Source of the DNA: Bog-756 sp963833585
GTDB lineage: Bacteria > Actinomycetota > Acidimicrobiia > Acidimicrobiales > RAAP-2
Reading direction: 5' to 3'
DNA length: 64,000 bases
Assembly: GCA_963833585.1 (NCBI GenBank)
Contig: CAWHYF010000005.1
Span: forward strand, 1,238,208 to 1,302,207
Part shown: in pieces, positions 42,595 to 51,168 of the stretch
Position numbering within the stretch: the stretch's first letter is position 1
Layout: each line of letters starts with the position of its first letter
Notes under the pieces: model-generated
Database searches by the model: none
Told to the model about the DNA's origin: nothing
Seen by the model: the letters and a program-made list of their open reading frames with translations, nothing else
Made by a program: the position numbers and the translations under genes

Positions 42595-44376
42595 GTGGCT
42601 CAGCCCATCGAGGACTACGCGATGATCGGCGATACCGAAACTGCCGCGCTCGTCGGACGGAATGGTTCCATCGATTGGCTTTGCCTTCCTCGCTTTGACT
42701 CAGGGAGCTGTTTCGCCAAATTGCTCGGAGAGAATGAGCACGGTCACTGGCAGTTGCTCGCAGACCAACCGGTCACCTCCCACGTGCGTCGATATCGGAG
42801 CAGATCGATGGTGCTCGAGACCGAGATCACCACGGGAACCGGTGTCGTGCAGGTTATCGACTTCATGCCTCCCCGGCATCATCATCCGAGGGTCGTCCGA
42901 ATCGTGCGGTGTGTTGAAGGCGAGGTACACATGCGGACCGAGCTGGTTATGCGGCTCGAATACGGGCATGACATTCCGTGGGTCCGGCAAACAGATCGCG
43001 GTCTCAGCGCCATTGCCGGACCGAATGCCCTCGTACTCGACTCCCCCATCGAGCTCGAAGGCGTCAAGATGCGTCATGAGGCAAGATTTCAGGTCCAAAC
43101 CGGAGACGTGGTGCCTTTTGTCCTCGCCTGGTACCGGTCCCACGAGGATCCCCCATACGTTCTTGATACTGCGAGGGCGCTCGATGAGACGATGAAGTTT
43201 TGGGAGGATTGGTGCGCCGACATTCTGCCGGTGCACGGCGAATGGGACGAGCTCGCGTTGCGGTCGCTCATTACCTTGAAGGGACTGACCTACGGGCCGA
43301 CGGGCGGGATCGTGGCCGCGGCAACGACATCGCTTCCCGAATCCGTTGGGGGCGTCCGCAATTGGGACTACCGCTATTGCTGGATTCGTGACGCCGCGTT
43401 CACGCTCGAGGCCCTGATCGAATCGGGCTTGCGTGAAGAGGCAGAGAGCTGGTTGGCATGGCTGGGACGCGTCGCCGCTGGCGATCCCGATCAATTGCAG
43501 ATCATGTATGGACCGGCTGGCGAGCGTCGCCTGACCGAACTGGAGGTCGACTGGCTCCCCGGATATGAGCGGTCTTCACCGGTGCGGATCGGCAATGCCG
43601 CCTCCGGTCAGTTCCAACTCGATGTCTACGGGGAGCTCATGAATGCCATCGACCGGGCTCGCTCCCATGGCATTGATGTGCACGTGGTCATCTGGCAGAT
43701 TCAAGTGGCGATAATGCGATTCCTCGTCGACCACTGGTCCGATCCTGACGACGGAATCTGGGAGGTCCGTGGTCCTCGTCGGAAGTTCACCCACTCCAAG
43801 GTCATGGCCTGGGTTGCTTTCGACCGCGCTGTTCGCGGGGTCGAAGTCCACGGTTTGGAGGGACCTGCCGACAAGTGGCGGGCCATCCGAGACGCGATCC
43901 ATGTCGAAGTCTGCGAGAAGGGGTGGAACGATGATGTCGGGGCATTCACCCAGTCCTATGGAGCAGCCGAACTCGACGCCAGCCTACTGATGATGCCGAT
44001 AGTTGGTTTCCTCCCCGCACGCGACGAACGAGTTGTCCGGACTGTCGAGACCATCCAAGAGCACCTTACTGAGGACGGGTTCGTCCTCCGATATCAGAAC
44101 GAATCGGGGGTGGACGGGTTGCCGGGCCGAGAGGGAATGTTTCTCCCGTGCACCCTTTGGCTCATCGGCTGCCTACGTTTGATGGGCCGGATTGACGAGG
44201 CAACGGCCACCTTCAGACGGGTTGCCGCCCTTGTGAACGACGTCGGCCTCATCTCCGAGGAGTATGACCCGGGCCACCGGCGCTTGCTCGGGAACTTTCC
44301 CCAAGCCTTCACCCATGTCGGGATCGTGAACGCTGCCCGAGGCCTGACCGCGTCACGTGCCGCCGACCAGATCTGA
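42595..44376 (+). CDS. Glycoside hydrolase family 15 protein (glucoamylase/trehalase-like)
   Basis: The protein has 593 residues from GTG 42595 (TTG 42586 possible). An N-terminal beta-sandwich starts IEDYAMIGDTETAALVGRNGSIDWLCLPRFDS, the known start of actinobacterial GH15 proteins. The (alpha/alpha)6 barrel contains PESVGGVRNWDYRYCWIRDAAFTLEAL with the conserved WDYR..W.RDA core, and later LPCTLWLIGCLRLMGR. Substrates in this subgroup are trehalose or alpha-glucans. No signal peptide was seen, so it is likely intracellular. A strong terminator follows. Confidence 0.93.
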   Translation: MAQPIEDYAMIGDTETAALVGRNGSIDWLCLPRFDSGSCFAKLLGENEHGHWQLLADQPVTSHVRRYRSRSMVLETEITTGTGVVQVIDFMPPRHHHPRVVRIVRCVEGEVHMRTELVMRLEYGHDIPWVRQTDRGLSAIAGPNALVLDSPIELEGVKMRHEARFQVQTGDVVPFVLAWYRSHEDPPYVLDTARALDETMKFWEDWCADILPVHGEWDELALRSLITLKGLTYGPTGGIVAAATTSLPESVGGVRNWDYRYCWIRDAAFTLEALIESGLREEAESWLAWLGRVAAGDPDQLQIMYGPAGERRLTELEVDWLPGYERSSPVRIGNAASGQFQLDVYGELMNAIDRARSHGIDVHVVIWQIQVAIMRFLVDHWSDPDDGIWEVRGPRRKFTHSKVMAWVAFDRAVRGVEVHGLEGPADKWRAIRDAIHVEVCEKGWNDDVGAFTQSYGAAELDASLLMMPIVGFLPARDERVVRTVETIQEHLTEDGFVLRYQNESGVDGLPGREGMFLPCTLWLIGCLRLMGRIDEATATFRRVAALVNDVGLISEEYDPGHRRLLGNFPQAFTHVGIVNAARGLTASRAADQI

Positions 44377-44407
44377 CACCCCGGCAAGCCCACGCGGCGG
44401 GGAGCCG

Positions 44408-44430
44408 CCCGGTCCAACCTCTGGACCGGG
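44408..44430. terminator. Strong bidirectional terminator between convergent GH15 and phosphatase genes
   Basis: CCCGGTCCA (44408-44416), loop ACCTC and TGGACCGGG (44422-44430) form a perfect 9-bp stem in the interval between convergent stops. It is followed by TCTTGGGGG, so the U-tract is poor, as usual in high-GC genomes. Confidence 0.65.
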
Positions 44431-44548
44431 TCTTGGGGGAGCTGGCCGTACACGGTCGAGGCCATTGCCAGGACCATCTGGCAGACCGGCTACTGGCACG
44501 TAGTCCCAAGGGGGTCAAGGGGGATCTCGATTGGTCATAGGGCGTCAC

Positions 44549-45811
44549 CTACGGGACCGATGTGTGGGACCGGCGGACGGCCACGATGGCGACGTCATCT
44601 TCGACTCCGTGCTCCACCACTACTCGTGTGAGGCGCCGACACACGGCTTCGGCACTAGCGGCGCTATCGGCAGTGAGGACGCCGCGAAGTCGTTCCATAC
44701 CTTCGTCGAGTATCTCTCCCCTGCGTTCGATCAGGCCATCGGTGTACAGCACCATTACGCCGCCCTCGGGAAACTGCACCGCCGTTGACGAACGAGCAAC
44801 CTCACTGGGGACTCCGAGCGGCGGTCCGATCCGCAAGCCAACGAAAGCCCCCGGCCCATCGACCGGAACTAGAAGGGGAGGGGGATGACCGGCCGTAGCG
44901 ATTCGAAACTCGTGGTAGGGGAAGGAGGAGGTGGCACATACGGCGGTCACCATGGTCTCCATTTCGAAGTGCTGGACCTTACGACTGGTCAACTCCAGGA
45001 CCTCGGCAGGGTCATTGCTGAGCAAGGCGTAGGAACGCAACGAGCTTCGCACCCTACCCATCACCACTGCCGCACGGAGGCCCTTGCCAGCGACGTCGCC
45101 AGCCACAACCCACAGCTCACCAGATGGGACGGTAAAGACGTCGTACCAATCGCCGCCGACGAGCTCCTCGGGGGTGAGGTAGCGGGTGGCGAACTCCAAG
45201 CCCGGACACTTGGGCAGCCGCCCAGGCAGCAGGCTGCGCTCCAGGAGTGCGGTTGCCACTCGATCCACCGCCAACTGCCGAGCCTGGATCGCCCCGGCGA
45301 GCCGTTCAGCGACCACTTGCAGGAGTTCGGCATCGGCATCGTGGAATGGGTCGGGATGAAGCCTGCCCACGTGGAGCACGCCGATCAGTTCGTCGTCTGC
45401 TACTAGGAGCGGTACTCCCAGCATGGTGCGGATCCCCTTCTCCCAGAGGATCGGGTTGGTTACCGTGGTCGAATCGACCCGATCCAGCAACACCGGCTGC
45501 TTTGACCGAGCGATGCGTCCGGCAAAGCCGATACCGACCGGAACACGGACGCCCTCGCGGACCTCCTCCTCGATGCCGCACGCTGCCCGGGCCACGAGAT
45601 CACCAGAGTCTTTGTCAAGAAGCAGAACGGCCGCGGTGTCGGCGTCGACGATTCTGCGCACACGCTCCAATAATTCGATGAGCAGGTCCTCAACATCGAG
45701 GCGGCCCAGCGTGCTGTCGGTGACGGCCCGAAAGTTGGCCAATTCGTCCTGGGGGGTCAGATGACCGTCGCTATTCACATGCCGAGCGTACAGGGGGGCT
45801 GTCGAGGCCAT
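44549..45811 (-). CDS. GAF-domain PP2C/SpoIIE serine phosphatase
   Basis: The protein has 420 residues. A GAF domain (about 30-180: DTAAVLLLDKDSGDLVARAACG, VGIGFAGRIARSKQPVLLD, LGVPLLVADDELIGVLHVG) is joined to a SpoIIE/RsbU phosphatase domain (about 205-410: ELVGGDWYDVFTVPSGELWVVAGDVAGKG, TAGHPPPLL, LYTDGLIERRG, DDVAIVAV). Metal-binding aspartates are seen in GGDWYD, GDVAGKG and TDGL. It probably dephosphorylates an anti-sigma-factor antagonist in response to a small molecule or redox signal sensed by GAF. No partner gene is adjacent. Confidence 0.93.
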   Translation of the reverse strand: MASTAPLYARHVNSDGHLTPQDELANFRAVTDSTLGRLDVEDLLIELLERVRRIVDADTAAVLLLDKDSGDLVARAACGIEEEVREGVRVPVGIGFAGRIARSKQPVLLDRVDSTTVTNPILWEKGIRTMLGVPLLVADDELIGVLHVGRLHPDPFHDADAELLQVVAERLAGAIQARQLAVDRVATALLERSLLPGRLPKCPGLEFATRYLTPEELVGGDWYDVFTVPSGELWVVAGDVAGKGLRAAVVMGRVRSSLRSYALLSNDPAEVLELTSRKVQHFEMETMVTAVCATSSFPYHEFRIATAGHPPPLLVPVDGPGAFVGLRIGPPLGVPSEVARSSTAVQFPEGGVMVLYTDGLIERRGEILDEGMERLRGVLTADSAASAEAVCRRLTRVVVEHGVEDDVAIVAVRRSHTSVP

Positions 45812-46311
45812 GGAGCGGTTTTACTGTGTCATTCACCCGGGTGCCTGTGGGCTGTGTCGAATGATCGCTGTCCCCAACACGCTGCAACCGAATCTCCCGT
45901 TGAGGTCGCCGAGGAACCGCCGAACAAATTCCAACCTGGATCGCATTGGATGCGTCTGGGCCTCATTGTACGGGACGCGGCGCGTTTTCCGCCCACGCCT
46001 GTCCGCCTTGCCAGCGCTGTCTATCGATCACGGAATAGAGATCCAGCACCGTGACACAAAGGGAGCGAGAGGACGGGAGAGCGGCCGGAAGGTGGACAAG
46101 GGGCGGAGGACAGGGGCGCGGCAGAGGAGCGGCGACGGCCGACGGCGGCCCGGCAAGGGGTGGACCGGCGGACCGGCGAGGCGGCGCCCGAACGTTATTA
46201 CTTGACCACACCGGCACATGTGGCGTAGGAACACGCACTCCTCGTGTCGGAGGTCAGCCGACATCACTAGTGTCCGTCACGTCAGAAGGCGGATCCGCCT
46301 GACTTGAACGC
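45812..46311. other. Gene-free interval with a purine-rich strand
   Basis: These 500 bases separate two leftward genes. Between about 46051 and 46150 the plus strand is strikingly purine rich (GAGAGGACGGGAGAGC, AAGGGGCGGAGGACAGGGG), followed by CGGCGG-rich sequence and a short CACTAGTG palindrome near 46267. Open frames here have no start signals or domains. Nothing can be named. Confidence 0.4.
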
Positions 46312-46929
46312 TTAGGTCGTCCGGGTGACCAGGCCCACATCTTGGAGCACACTGATCGCTCCATCAACGCCCCTGACTTGTTCGGCATGGAACCCGAACG
46401 CACGAGCTGCATCAACGTTCACCGCCACATCGTCCATGAACAGAATCCGCTCCGGGCGGAGCCGCAATCGGTCGGCGACGGCTTGAAAGACCGCACGATC
46501 GGGCTTCCGCACACCGAGTTCAAAAGACAGGAAGTGATCGTCAAACGTGGTAAGCACCGGCCACCGCTCAGACTGATCTTGCCAGTGCATCACGTTGATA
46601 TTGCTCAAGCACCCGATGCCGACGGTGTTCTGTAGCTCGGTGAGAAGTTCGCTCGTCCCCGGATACGGGCCGATCGCCCAGTCCATCAGGACCTCGAGAA
46701 ACTGGTCCGGCGTGATTTCTACCCCCCAGTCGGCGACGACACCACTTGCGAAATCGGTGGCCGAGCACCGGCCCGTTTCAAATCGCGCAAGCCACGGGTC
46801 CAAATGCCCCAGCCAATCCGCTCGGTCGCCACCGAATCCGGTTCGATCTTGGAGGATTTCCAGATCACCAAGCTCGATGAGGACCCCTCCGAGGTCGAAC
46901 AACACGTAATCGACCCGCGTCTCTGACAC
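46312..46929 (-). CDS. HAD-superfamily hydrolase
   Basis: The protein has 205 residues from GTG 46929 just before DYVLFDLGGVLIELG. The nucleophile is D12 in FDLGGVL. Motif II is in IGCLSNINVMHW, the motif III lysine is in GVRKPDRAVF, and motif IV is LFMDDVAVNVDAA. This is the haloacid dehalogenase/beta-phosphoglucomutase-like type acting on a phosphorylated small molecule or halo acid. The substrate is unknown. It is divergent from the RCC1 gene, whose promoter lies between. Confidence 0.9.
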   Translation of the reverse strand: MSETRVDYVLFDLGGVLIELGDLEILQDRTGFGGDRADWLGHLDPWLARFETGRCSATDFASGVVADWGVEITPDQFLEVLMDWAIGPYPGTSELLTELQNTVGIGCLSNINVMHWQDQSERWPVLTTFDDHFLSFELGVRKPDRAVFQAVADRLRLRPERILFMDDVAVNVDAARAFGFHAEQVRGVDGAISVLQDVGLVTRTT

Positions 46930-47039
46930 GGCAAACGAGGCTACTAGTGAAGATCTACTTTGGCGCGAGAAACGCCGTGCGCCCGGGCCAGCCGTTTGGT
47001 GAACGGCTAAACTCGCCGGAAAGGGGTTGGACAAGTCGC

Positions 47040-47067
47040 TTGACACAGGATGGCAAAGGCGTAGGGT
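47040..47067 (+). promoter_or_regulatory. Promoter of the RCC1-repeat gene
   Basis: TTGACA (47040-47045), 16-base spacer and TAGGGT (47062-47067). The -35 box is perfect and the -10 box is a common high-GC variant. Transcription would start near 47074, giving a leader of about 77 bases before the ATG at 47151. Confidence 0.6.
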
Positions 47068-47150
47068 CAAAATAAGGGGCTGACCACAGCACGAGTTCCA
47101 GCATTGGGCCCATTTCAGTTGTGGCTTGATCGACTGGACGGAGGTTGGTC

Positions 47151-48740
47151 ATGGTTAATCGGACGATTACCTCGTTGACCAAGCTTTGCATGGCGGCAGC
47201 CCTTGTGGGGCTGGGGACGACAGCTCTGCTGCAAGTCACGGGTGCCGCTCCGGCGCCGGTGGCCGGGCATTCCGTCAGACTCTTCGCGTGGGGCGAAAAC
47301 GACTCCGGCCAGCTGGGCAACGGCACCAGCGGCGGCATCAGCACCACGCCGGTAGTGGTTGCGCTTCCCTCTGGCGTGACCCCCAAAGCCATCGCCGGAA
47401 GCTTCGATGTCGCGTTTGCCATCGGCTCGGACGAGAACCTGTACGCCTGGGGGTCAGGCACTTCGGGCGAGCTTGGCAACGGCACCAGCGGAGCCTTCAA
47501 CAGCACTACGCCCGTGGTGGTTTCGCTCCCGTCTGGCGTGAGCCCGACGGCTATCGCCGGGAGCGGTCACACCGGATACGCCATTGGCTCTGACGGGCAC
47601 CTCTATGCCTGGGGCGCCGACTTTGATGGCGACCTGGGCAACGGCACCGTCGGAGAACTGAGTAATACCCCTGTTCAGGTCTCGCTCCCTTCGGGCGTCA
47701 CCCCGAAGGCCATCGCCGCAGGTGGTGGGACCGCCTACGCCATTGGCTCCGACAAGCACCTCTATGCCTGGGGACGCAACGACGTTGGCGAGTTGGGCAA
47801 CGGCAGCGACACGGGACCTGAGATCTGCCTGGCTATGACCCCGTGCAGTACTACACCGGTGCCGGTCTCGCTCCCCTCGGGCGTCACGCCCGAGGTCATC
47901 GCCGGGGGGAGTGGTGACGGATACACCATTGGCTCCGACGGACACCTGTATGCCTGGGGCTTCAACGGCGAAGGCGAACTTGGCAACGGCACCAGCGGCG
48001 GCATCAGCACCACGCCGGTAGTGGTTTCGCTTCCCTCGGGGGTCACCCCGACGGCCATCGCTGGGGGCCTTTCTCGTGCGTACGCCAAGGGATCCAACGG
48101 ACATCTCTACGCTTGGGGAGATAACGGGTTCGGCGGGTTGGGCACCGGAACAAGTGGCGGAACAAGTGGTACCCCCGTTCAGGTCTCACTCCCCTCGGGC
48201 GTCACGCCCGAGGTCATCGCCGGGGGGAGTGGTGACGGATACACCATTGGCTCCGACGGACATCTGTATGCCTGGGGACGCAACGAGTTCGGCGAGTTGG
48301 GCAATGGCAACAACACGGGACCTGAAACCTGCCCCTTCTCGATCCCGTGCAGCAGTACGCCGGTGACGGTTTCGCTGCCTTCCGGAAGCATCCCCGACAG
48401 CTTGGGTCCGGAACCAACTTCCGAGTCGGGCTATGCGATAGTGAACGCGCCCACTGCTTCTCTCACCATCACCACAACGTCCCTGCCCCCCGGCACCGTC
48501 GGGTTGCCCTACTCGGTTCAGCTCGAGTCCGTGGGTGGCACGCCGCCGTATACCTGGAACAAGTATCCGCCGAAAGCAATGGGCACGCTACCCCTCGGTG
48601 TAACCCTCTCCAAGAGCGGCCTTATCTCAGGTACTCCAAAGCGCGCTGGCACCTTCACCATCACGGTGAAGTGTTTGGACTCCAGCCACTCACACAAGAC
48701 CCAGGCGATACAGTCGCTGACGCTCACGATCAACCCTTAG
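47151..48740 (+). CDS. Secreted RCC1-type seven-bladed propeller with C-terminal Ig-like domain
   Basis: The protein has 529 residues from ATG 47151 with GGAGG seven bases upstream. A signal peptide (KLCMAAALVGLGTTALLQVTGAAPA) leads to seven RCC1 units, each with LYAWG...GELGNG and a LPSGVTP.AIAGG.. link. They are followed by a 90-residue putative Ig domain (He_PIG type: LPYSVQLESVGGTPPYTW, LISGTPKRAGTFTI). Secreted RCC1 proteins in bacteria are mostly uncharacterised; a surface or adhesion role is inferred. The last module is nearly identical to that of the YVTN protein at 56663. Two internal units share about 93 almost identical bases (around 47868-47960 and 48184-48277), pointing to recent duplication. 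Confidence 0.9.
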   Translation: MVNRTITSLTKLCMAAALVGLGTTALLQVTGAAPAPVAGHSVRLFAWGENDSGQLGNGTSGGISTTPVVVALPSGVTPKAIAGSFDVAFAIGSDENLYAWGSGTSGELGNGTSGAFNSTTPVVVSLPSGVSPTAIAGSGHTGYAIGSDGHLYAWGADFDGDLGNGTVGELSNTPVQVSLPSGVTPKAIAAGGGTAYAIGSDKHLYAWGRNDVGELGNGSDTGPEICLAMTPCSTTPVPVSLPSGVTPEVIAGGSGDGYTIGSDGHLYAWGFNGEGELGNGTSGGISTTPVVVSLPSGVTPTAIAGGLSRAYAKGSNGHLYAWGDNGFGGLGTGTSGGTSGTPVQVSLPSGVTPEVIAGGSGDGYTIGSDGHLYAWGRNEFGELGNGNNTGPETCPFSIPCSSTPVTVSLPSGSIPDSLGPEPTSESGYAIVNAPTASLTITTTSLPPGTVGLPYSVQLESVGGTPPYTWNKYPPKAMGTLPLGVTLSKSGLISGTPKRAGTFTITVKCLDSSHSHKTQAIQSLTLTINP

Positions 48741-49247
48741 CCCACGAGGCGAGACGACTCGGTATGGCCGAGGAGGGTGCCCCACAGCACCGGCTCGGAG
48801 TCGCGTTATCTGCATTGGGACGCGGGAGCTGCTCGCAGTCAACTAACAACCTCTGTCACTAGTTGTCAATCGATGCCGGAATGCCAAACCAGCTCGAGAG
48901 AGCTCGAAGGACTCTGCGGCAGGTTTCCCGGGCTCCCGCAGGACGATCTCGAATTCGAAGCTCACCGTGAAGCGCCACTCGCACAGCATCTCTCGTGGAC
49001 ACCCCCAGAGTATCCCCGACCACCGGCTCGGAGGGCATTATCTCCCGGGGTCTGCGTGCCGGCGAACTGCCACCGACCAGCACTTTTTGTGGCGGTCCAA
49101 ATAGGCCTCAGTATGTGAAGAATTGGGACAGCCCCAGGCGGCACTGGCTTGATAGGACTGGCCTGCCGGCGATGACCTGACCGAACCATCGCCTCGCCAA
49201 TCGGGACCAGCCGAGCATCATCGCCGCTGTGCTGGCACAATGCGTTC
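48741..49247. other. Gene-free interval
   Basis: These 507 bases lie between the RCC1 gene and a methyltransferase gene in the same direction. I see no credible gene, RNA or strong hairpin. Confidence 0.4.
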
Positions 49248-49988
49248 GTGCCCCAGAACGTGTTCGTCGGTCGGATTGCCGAGTCCTACGACGCGACGTC
49301 GACCGAGATGTATGACCCGGCGGTACTCGACCCCGCCATCGACTTCCTGGCTGACCTCAATGAAAGGGTGGGCGGGGGTCGCGCCCTTGAGCTGGGGATA
49401 GGCACCGGCAGGGTCGGGCTGCCGCTTAGCCAACGCGGCATCGACGTGCACGGCATCGAGATCTCGGCTGACATGGTCGCCCAGCTCAAAACCAAGACGG
49501 GAGCCGATCGTGTCGGGGTGACCGTGGGCGACTTCGCCACCGCCAAGGTGGAGGGGGGTTTCACGTTGGCCTTCCTGGTCTTCAACACCATCTCGAACCT
49601 GTTGAACCAGGACGAGCAGGTCGAATGCTTCAAGAACGTGGCCGAACACCTCGATCCGGGTGGCTGCTTCGTGATTGAGCTGTGGATCCCCGAGCTGCAA
49701 AAACTCGTCCCCGGTGAGCACATCCGCGCCTTTACGGCGACCTCCGAGCGCCTGGGATTCGACGAGTACGACGTGGCCGCACAACGGGTCACCTCCCACC
49801 ATTACTGGTTGAACGGTGATCGGCTCGCGTCGTTCTCGTCGCACCACCGTTACCTGTGGCCGGCCGAGCTCGACCTCATGGCCCGCCTAGCCGGCATGAC
49901 CCTGCGGGAGCGCTGGGGCGACTGGGATCGCCAGGCCTTCACCAGCGAGAGCGGCAAGCACATTTCCGTGTGGGAGAGAACCGCTTAG
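49248..49988 (+). CDS. Class I SAM-dependent methyltransferase
   Basis: The protein has 246 residues from GTG 49248. It begins FVGRIAESYDATSTEMYDPAVL. Motif I is RALELGIGTGRVGLPL, motif II is DVHGIEISADMVAQL, motif III is FTLAFLVFNTISNLLNQDEQ, and PGGCFVIELWIP follows. This is the Methyltransf_25 type. The acceptor is unknown. It stands alone after a 500-base gap. Confidence 0.9.
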   Translation: MPQNVFVGRIAESYDATSTEMYDPAVLDPAIDFLADLNERVGGGRALELGIGTGRVGLPLSQRGIDVHGIEISADMVAQLKTKTGADRVGVTVGDFATAKVEGGFTLAFLVFNTISNLLNQDEQVECFKNVAEHLDPGGCFVIELWIPELQKLVPGEHIRAFTATSERLGFDEYDVAAQRVTSHHYWLNGDRLASFSSHHRYLWPAELDLMARLAGMTLRERWGDWDRQAFTSESGKHISVWERTA

Positions 49989-50107
49989 ACATCCCCACGG
50001 CCATCGGCTACCTCGCCGTTACTGCCGGAATCCGGGCCGCTACCCGGCATGAGACCATTCATGGTCTTTCCGAACCCACCGCCTCCATCGGTCTTAGGCC
50101 GTGGCGC

Positions 50108-50485
50108 TCAATCGCAAGCCGAGTACACGTCAACATGAACTGCCTCGCCGGGCTGCACGGTGACCTGGACTGGCGTGGCATATGACTGGTCTGAAGTGAC
50201 CGTGTATCGGCCTGGGATCACCGAGAACCGGAAGATGTGGCTTCCGAGGAAGGTCTCACGACCGACGAGGCGCTTCCCTTCGAGAAGTCGCGTTTGGACA
50301 TTGTGAGGCGGCTCCCCTGGAGCGCCGCTGCACATATCAGCAGTACCGGTAATCACGCCACGACGAACCGAAGCATTTGGACTTGCACTGGTGCTTCCGC
50401 AAGCTGCCAGGACGATCATCAAGCCAAGCAGCAATCCGGTGGTGTATCTGGACCTCGGCCGGCACCGAACCTTCCCGAGCATCAC
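50108..50485 (-). CDS. Small lipoprotein
   Basis: The protein has 125 residues. The N-terminus is basic (KVRCRPRSRY), then TTGLLLGLMIVLAACG with a lipobox LAAC (lipidated C29). The mature part has GVITGTADMCSGAPG and a beta-rich end with IPGRYTVTSDQSYATPVQVTVQPGEAVHVDVYSAC, resembling carboxypeptidase-regulatory or PEGA-like folds. It would sit on the outer face of the membrane. Its function is unknown. A remnant of another gene lies just upstream. Confidence 0.75.
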   Translation of the reverse strand: MMLGKVRCRPRSRYTTGLLLGLMIVLAACGSTSASPNASVRRGVITGTADMCSGAPGEPPHNVQTRLLEGKRLVGRETFLGSHIFRFSVIPGRYTVTSDQSYATPVQVTVQPGEAVHVDVYSACD

Positions 50486-50555
50486 AATTCCATATCCGCG
50501 AAGCAGTCAATCCAATCGGGAGCAACCCGACGCCCACTAGACGATCGTCGCGACC

Positions 50556-50717
50556 ATAACGTTTCAGCCTGGTGCCAGGAGACACCACCGTCCGCTGTCT
50601 GGAACAACGAACCCTCCTCCAGGCCCCACCCACAGACTCGTTGGCGTTCACCATCCAGCCATCGAGGGCATTGGTAAACACGATCCGGGCACCGACCGTC
50701 CTGGGAAGATTTCTCAC
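50556..50717 (-). pseudogene. Remnant of a BNR/Ycf48-like propeller gene
   Basis: In one frame: ARIVFTNALDGWMVNANES. In another, directly following: WGLEEGSLFQTADGGVSWHQ. Together they make a typical repeat of BNR/Ycf48-like proteins (F.....GW.vg....l..T.DGG.sW), broken by a one-base frameshift near 50628. Only about one repeat survives, with no start signal or flanking repeat. It is the relic of a larger secreted or envelope protein. Confidence 0.55.
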
Positions 50718-50774
50718 CAGTGTTGTCGTCCATCGAGAAGGCTCACTGGCAGTCGTTCCCTTCCGCTAGGGCGA

Positions 50775-51134
50775 TCACGGGAGCCCTTCGATGATCTGGA
50801 TCACCTCGTCCGGCCGGTAGCCCTGGGTGCGACAGAAGTCGACCAGGTCCCTGACCCTCTTGACCACTGCGCTGCGCTCGGGGGTCCCCGCCACGGTGAT
50901 ACCCCTTCCCCGCTGGAAATCGAGCAGCCCCTCGTCCCGGAGGATGCGGAGCGCCCTCAGCACGGTGTTCTTGTTGACCCCCAGCACAGCCGCCATGTCC
51001 TTGGCCAGCGGGAGCCTCTCCCCCGGGCCAGCCTCACCGTCAGCGATGGCCCGACGGATCTCGGCGGCTACTTGGTCGTGGAGTGGCACCGCCTCAGAGC
51101 GGTCGATGTTGACATCAAACATGGTGCTATGCAT
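50775..51134 (-). CDS. GntR-family regulator, YtrA-like (short)
   Basis: The protein has 119 residues from ATG 51134 (AGGA five bases upstream; ATG 51122 also possible). The GntR HTH is complete: PLHDQVAAEIRRAIADGEAGPGERLPLAKDMAAVLGVNKNTVLRALRILRDEGLL. Only about 35 residues follow, so there is no ligand-binding domain, as in the YtrA subfamily. YtrA proteins usually govern ABC exporters. Here the divergent neighbour is a membrane-anchored propeller protein, with only 34 bases between the starts. Confidence 0.9.
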   Translation of the reverse strand: MHSTMFDVNIDRSEAVPLHDQVAAEIRRAIADGEAGPGERLPLAKDMAAVLGVNKNTVLRALRILRDEGLLDFQRGRGITVAGTPERSAVVKRVRDLVDFCRTQGYRPDEVIQIIEGLP

Positions 51135-51146
51135 AGTAGTCCTATG
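51127..51146. promoter_or_regulatory. Operator-like palindrome between GntR gene and propeller gene
   Basis: CTATGCATAG (51127-51136) is a perfect 10-base palindrome, and CTATG recurs at 51142-51146, a spacing of 15 bases. It overlaps the start of the GntR gene and lies ahead of the divergent gene, so it is a good place for autorepression. The YtrA-type repressor encoded here is the likely binder (inference). Confidence 0.45.
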
Positions 51147-51168
51147 AACCTTGGAATACGAGGTCTCC

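Noticed and set aside
45810..46205. Rightward 131-codon frame after the phosphatase start
   Set aside because: Composition changes abruptly inside it to Arg/Gly-rich; no ribosome site, no domain.
46955..47506. Leftward frame overlapping the RCC1 start
   Set aside because: It covers the RCC1 promoter and signal peptide and has no features of its own.
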